A DNA stretch of 64,000 bases from Verrucomicrobiota bacterium. GTDB lineage: Bacteria; Verrucomicrobiota; Verrucomicrobiia; Opitutales; UBA953. The position numbers and the translations under genes are program-made. The notes beneath the pieces are model-generated. The model was not told the DNA's origin, did not search any database, and saw only the letters and a list, made by a program, of their open reading frames with translations. The stretch spans positions 124,001-188,000 of the forward strand of contig JAURLX010000019.1 of the NCBI GenBank assembly GCA_030830965.1, written 5' to 3'. This document shows, piece by piece, positions 61,202 to 64,000 of this stretch (the first letter of the stretch is position 1; every line of letters begins with the position of its first letter).

Positions 61202-63760
61202 ATGTCCGAACTCGAGGGCCTGAGCCATGAGCAGATCGCGGGGCCTGCGCCCGAACGCCGGGTCCTGGCCAACGGACTCGAGGTGATCTTCTGCCGCCGT
61301 CCCGGCGTCGGGCTCTGCACGGTGCAGGCCTGGGTGCGCACGGGCAGCGTCGATGAAGGCCGCTGGGAGGGTTCGGGCATCTCGCACTACCTCGAACACA
61401 TGGTGTTCAAGGGGACGGAGAGGTTCGCAGGCCGGGAGCTCAGCGAGGCCATCCACCGGGCGGGCGGCAGCTCCAACGCCTACACGACCTTCGACCGCAC
61501 GGTCTATTATGTCGACGCGCCGGAAGAGGGCTTCGAGACGGCCATGGAGGCGGTGTCAGAGATGGTCTTCGCGCCCATCATCGCCGAGGAGGACGCCCGC
61601 TTGGAGCGGGAGGTGATCCTGCGCGAGATCGCCATGCGCGACGACGAGCACGATTCGGTGCTGGCCGAAGCCGTCCTGGCCGAGGCCGTCCGCCGTAACC
61701 CTTTCCGCCATCCCATCATCGGCCACAAGGATCTGTTCGTCTCGCTCACCGCGGAGGACCTTCGCGCCTACCACCGCGGTCGTTATGTGACCTCCAACGT
61801 CGTGCTCGCGCTCGGCGGCTCGATGGAGGCCGAGCGGGCCTTCGATGCGGCCGAACGCTGGTTCGGTCGTCACGCCCGCCGGCCGCTGCAGGACTCCAGT
61901 CCGGCCGAGGAGCCTCCGCAGGCCGGGCCACGTCGGGCAGACGTCGTCCGCGAGGTCAGCACGCTCCGGGGTGTCAGCTGCTGGCGTGCGCCCGCTCTGT
62001 TCGACCAGGGAAGGCAGGCGTTCGACGTCTTCGTCGGGCTGCTGGGAGGCGGGCAGAGCTCGCCCCTTTGGTCGGAACTGCGCGACGGTCGCAGGCTCGT
62101 CCACTCCATCGACGTGTCGGTGTTCGGCACGCGCCAGCTCGGTCTGGCCTGGGCCGGATGGAACGCGGACGCGTCCGCCGACGCGTCGGCGATCGAAGCG
62201 GCCGTGTCCGAAGTGGCTGCCCGGACGGCGAGGACGGGCATCGACCAGGCCTCGCTCGATCGGGTGCGTCGTCAGTCGGTGGTCGCCTTGGTGAACGGGC
62301 AGAAGTCCATCCATGGCCTCACCGCCCGTTCCGCGTCCGCGGCGGCAAGCGGGCATGATGTCGGCTGGACGCTCCGGACCGTCCGACAGCTCGCCGCGCT
62401 CACGACGGATGACATCGCCGCCGAGGCGGCAAGATGGATCTCAGGGGACAACCTCACCTCAGGCACCCTCCGTGGCGCCAACCCCGCCCGTATCAAGCCT
62501 CGCCGGACCGGGTGCGCGGCGCAGGAGGGGGAGTTCCAGGTGCGGCGTCTCCATAACGGCGTACGTGTCGTCCTGCAGAGAGACGACTCGCTTCCCAAGG
62601 CCGGCTTCGGCGCCTTCATGTCGGCGGGCGGTCCTTACGAATCACCCGAGAAGCGCGGCGCGACCGCGCTTCTCTCGACGATGCTGACGAAGGACGCCGG
62701 CGGCCGCACCCGGGCCGAGATCTCCGCCGAGGTCGACCGTCTCGGGCTCACCTTCGGGGAGCACTCCTCGCAGCTGAGCTGCGGCCTCTGGGCCGAGGGG
62801 CTGGTGTCCGACTCGATCCCGGCGTTCCGTCTGGCGGCCGACGGCCTCTTATCCCCCGCGTTCGAGTCCGAGGCGTTCGAGCAGGAGCGCGCGGCCCAGA
62901 TCGCCGCGTGCAGGGAAGCCGAGGACGACATCGTCGAGAAGGCCAGGCTGGCCCTGCTGCGGCAGTTTTTCGGTAACCATCCGCTCTCGGTCGATCCCTC
63001 CGGTGACGCCGTGACCCTCGCGGCCAACACCAGGGAGGACGTCGTCGCCCTCCATCGTTCCCTGGTCAATCCAGCCAATCTCGTGCTCGGTTTCTCGGGC
63101 GATTTCGACGTCGAAGAAGCGGTCTCCCGGGCCGCGGAGCGGTTCGAATCCCTGCCGGCGGCTCCCTTCGTCCGTCGGAGCTTCGTCCGGCACGTCCCGT
63201 CAGCCCGCGCCTCGGCCAGGATGGAGGCGGCCGGCGAGCAGGCCGTAGTCGCGCTCGCGTTTCCGCACTGCGGCTTCGGCACGGAAGAGGTCGTCTCGGC
63301 GGGGATCGTCGACGAGCTTCTGAGCGGCATGGCCTCCGGCCTGTTCAGGCGCGTCCGCGAGGAGCGAGGGCTCGCGTACTTCGTGGGTTCATCCCGTGTC
63401 GAGGCCGTCGACCAGGGGATGTTCTATCTCTTCGCCGGCACCGCCCCCGGGGCGGAGCAGGAGGTGCTCCGCGAGATGCGCGAGGAGCTGGCCCGCATCC
63501 GCCGGGGAGATTTCTTGCCGGACGAGATCGACGCGGTGAAGCGGCGCATCCGTGTCGCGCGTCGGCAGGGTCGTCAGTCACCCGGGGCGCGCATCCAAGG
63601 CGCGATGCTGCGCGAGCTCGTCGGGCTCGGGGCCAACTTCGACGCGGAGTGGGAGCGTCGTATGGGCGCCGCCGGCCCCGTCCAGGTGTCGGCCTACGCC
63701 TCGCAGTGGCTGAGGCAGGCCCACGAGCAGGAGCTCGTGGCGCTGCCTAGGCGTCCCTGA
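61202..63760 (+). CDS. M16-family zinc peptidase, two-domain (pitrilysin/PqqL-like)
   Basis: An 852-residue M16 peptidase made of two homologous halves in one chain. The N-terminal half has the inverted zinc motif HYLEHMVFKGT (HxxEH) and the third ligand in LEREVILREIAMRDDEHD; the second half (from about residue 450, VRRLHNGVRVVLQRDDSLP) lacks HxxEH and is expected to be structural. No signal peptide, so cytoplasmic or peripheral. M16 enzymes degrade small unfolded peptides. I chose ATG 61202; the frame is open far upstream but overlaps prfB antisense. Its last 14 bases overlap a convergent gene. Confidence 0.92.
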   Translation: MSELEGLSHEQIAGPAPERRVLANGLEVIFCRRPGVGLCTVQAWVRTGSVDEGRWEGSGISHYLEHMVFKGTERFAGRELSEAIHRAGGSSNAYTTFDRTVYYVDAPEEGFETAMEAVSEMVFAPIIAEEDARLEREVILREIAMRDDEHDSVLAEAVLAEAVRRNPFRHPIIGHKDLFVSLTAEDLRAYHRGRYVTSNVVLALGGSMEAERAFDAAERWFGRHARRPLQDSSPAEEPPQAGPRRADVVREVSTLRGVSCWRAPALFDQGRQAFDVFVGLLGGGQSSPLWSELRDGRRLVHSIDVSVFGTRQLGLAWAGWNADASADASAIEAAVSEVAARTARTGIDQASLDRVRRQSVVALVNGQKSIHGLTARSASAAASGHDVGWTLRTVRQLAALTTDDIAAEAARWISGDNLTSGTLRGANPARIKPRRTGCAAQEGEFQVRRLHNGVRVVLQRDDSLPKAGFGAFMSAGGPYESPEKRGATALLSTMLTKDAGGRTRAEISAEVDRLGLTFGEHSSQLSCGLWAEGLVSDSIPAFRLAADGLLSPAFESEAFEQERAAQIAACREAEDDIVEKARLALLRQFFGNHPLSVDPSGDAVTLAANTREDVVALHRSLVNPANLVLGFSGDFDVEEAVSRAAERFESLPAAPFVRRSFVRHVPSARASARMEAAGEQAVVALAFPHCGFGTEEVVSAGIVDELLSGMASGLFRRVREERGLAYFVGSSRVEAVDQGMFYLFAGTAPGAEQEVLREMREELARIRRGDFLPDEIDAVKRRIRVARRQGRQSPGARIQGAMLRELVGLGANFDAEWERRMGAAGPVQVSAYASQWLRQAHEQELVALPRRP

Positions 63761-64000
63761 GCTTTGAACGCGCCCAGAGGGCCGCGGCCATGCCCGGCGC
63801 GGCCAGGCTCAGCGAGAACAGGAAGTATCGCGCATAGCCCAGCCGTTCGGCCAGTTCGCCCGCCCAGAACCCTGGCAGGTAAGCGGCCAGAAGGGCGAGG
63901 GTGGACAGGGCGGCGTAACGCACCGCGGCGGCGGAGCCTTCCGCAAGCTTCATCATGGCGAGAAGCAGGGCGCAGAGGCCGGCGCCGTAGGCCACGTATT
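63747..64000 (-). CDS. MFS transporter, C-terminal fragment (AmpG/PAT-like), cut by window edge
   Basis: The frame is open to the window end and encodes about 85 C-terminal residues with two or three TM segments (GAGLCALLLAMMKLAEG, YAALSTLALLAAYLPGFWAGELAERLGYARYFLFSLSLAAPGM). The Gly-rich helix followed by a Lys/Glu loop and the AYLPGFWAG segment recall the end of AmpG-type PAT-family permeases, which import muropeptides. The family call is tentative because most of the protein is missing. Its end overlaps the M16 gene by 14 bases. Confidence 0.6.
   Translation of the reverse strand, partial: YVAYGAGLCALLLAMMKLAEGSAAAVRYAALSTLALLAAYLPGFWAGELAERLGYARYFLFSLSLAAPGMAAALWARSKLRDA

Overview
This 64 kb, GC-rich window reads as the chromosome of a member of the PVC superphylum, most likely Verrucomicrobiota (Opitutia-like). 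The reasons are two giant PVC-type dehydrogenase/cytochrome c proteins, five secreted formylglycine-type sulfatases, a fused ResB-CcsA cytochrome c maturation protein, menaquinone (MenB) and MEP-pathway (IspD) genes, and almost no Shine-Dalgarno sequences before start codons. Gene density is very high. The taxonomic call is inference from gene content. No phage, insertion sequence, integrase or CRISPR array is visible.

Positions 1-4.2 kb hold the start of recF (cut by the window edge), a LysM lipoprotein, a TIGR01777 epimerase, an MnmM-like tRNA methyltransferase and menB on the minus strand, then one small plus-strand gene of unknown function. From 24.4 kb back to 4.2 kb every gene is on the minus strand: trmO, a 1426-residue PVC heme protein, a TPR lipoprotein, dnaG, rpoD, a small lipoprotein, ychF, a sulfatase, a lipoprotein, the ResB-CcsA fusion, a NusG-like factor, a YhcH-family protein, an esterase, pyrF and ispD. 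Many neighbours overlap by ATGA/GTGA, so several are probably co-transcribed.

Positions 24.5-45.5 kb are mixed in strand and rich in accessory secreted enzymes: trhO, a FGGY-kinase/HAD fusion, sulfatases, an SGNH hydrolase, a PKD metalloprotease, a Tat-exported metallo-beta-lactamase-fold protein, a potassium channel with a truncated paralogue beside it, a PhoD-like phosphatase, a sialidase-like protein, tRNA-Ile(CAU), a second PVC heme protein, a two-domain redoxin and a two-lobed aspartic-protease-like protein. Positions 45.6-49.1 kb form a three-gene sugar catabolic operon (cupin, TIM-barrel isomerase, Gfo/Idh/MocA dehydrogenase). Positions 49.2-64 kb return to mostly housekeeping genes (glutaredoxin, hupE-like, truA, ruvX, moeB-rhodanese, ompA-like lipoprotein, dsbD, prfB, M16 peptidase) plus one more sulfatase.

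Together the accessory genes fit a lifestyle of degrading sulfated, possibly sialylated, polysaccharides or glycoproteins: sulfatases, esterases and sialidase act outside the cell, and the sugar operon processes products inside. The most unusual signals are a DnaG primase that has lost three of four zinc ligands and carries a nine-G tract at the core/helicase-binding boundary with stops in both shifted frames; a 41-residue membrane microprotein derived from the adjacent channel; a kinase-HAD fusion; a DsbD with a non-canonical domain order; and recurrent lysine-rich C-terminal tails on predicted secreted proteins.
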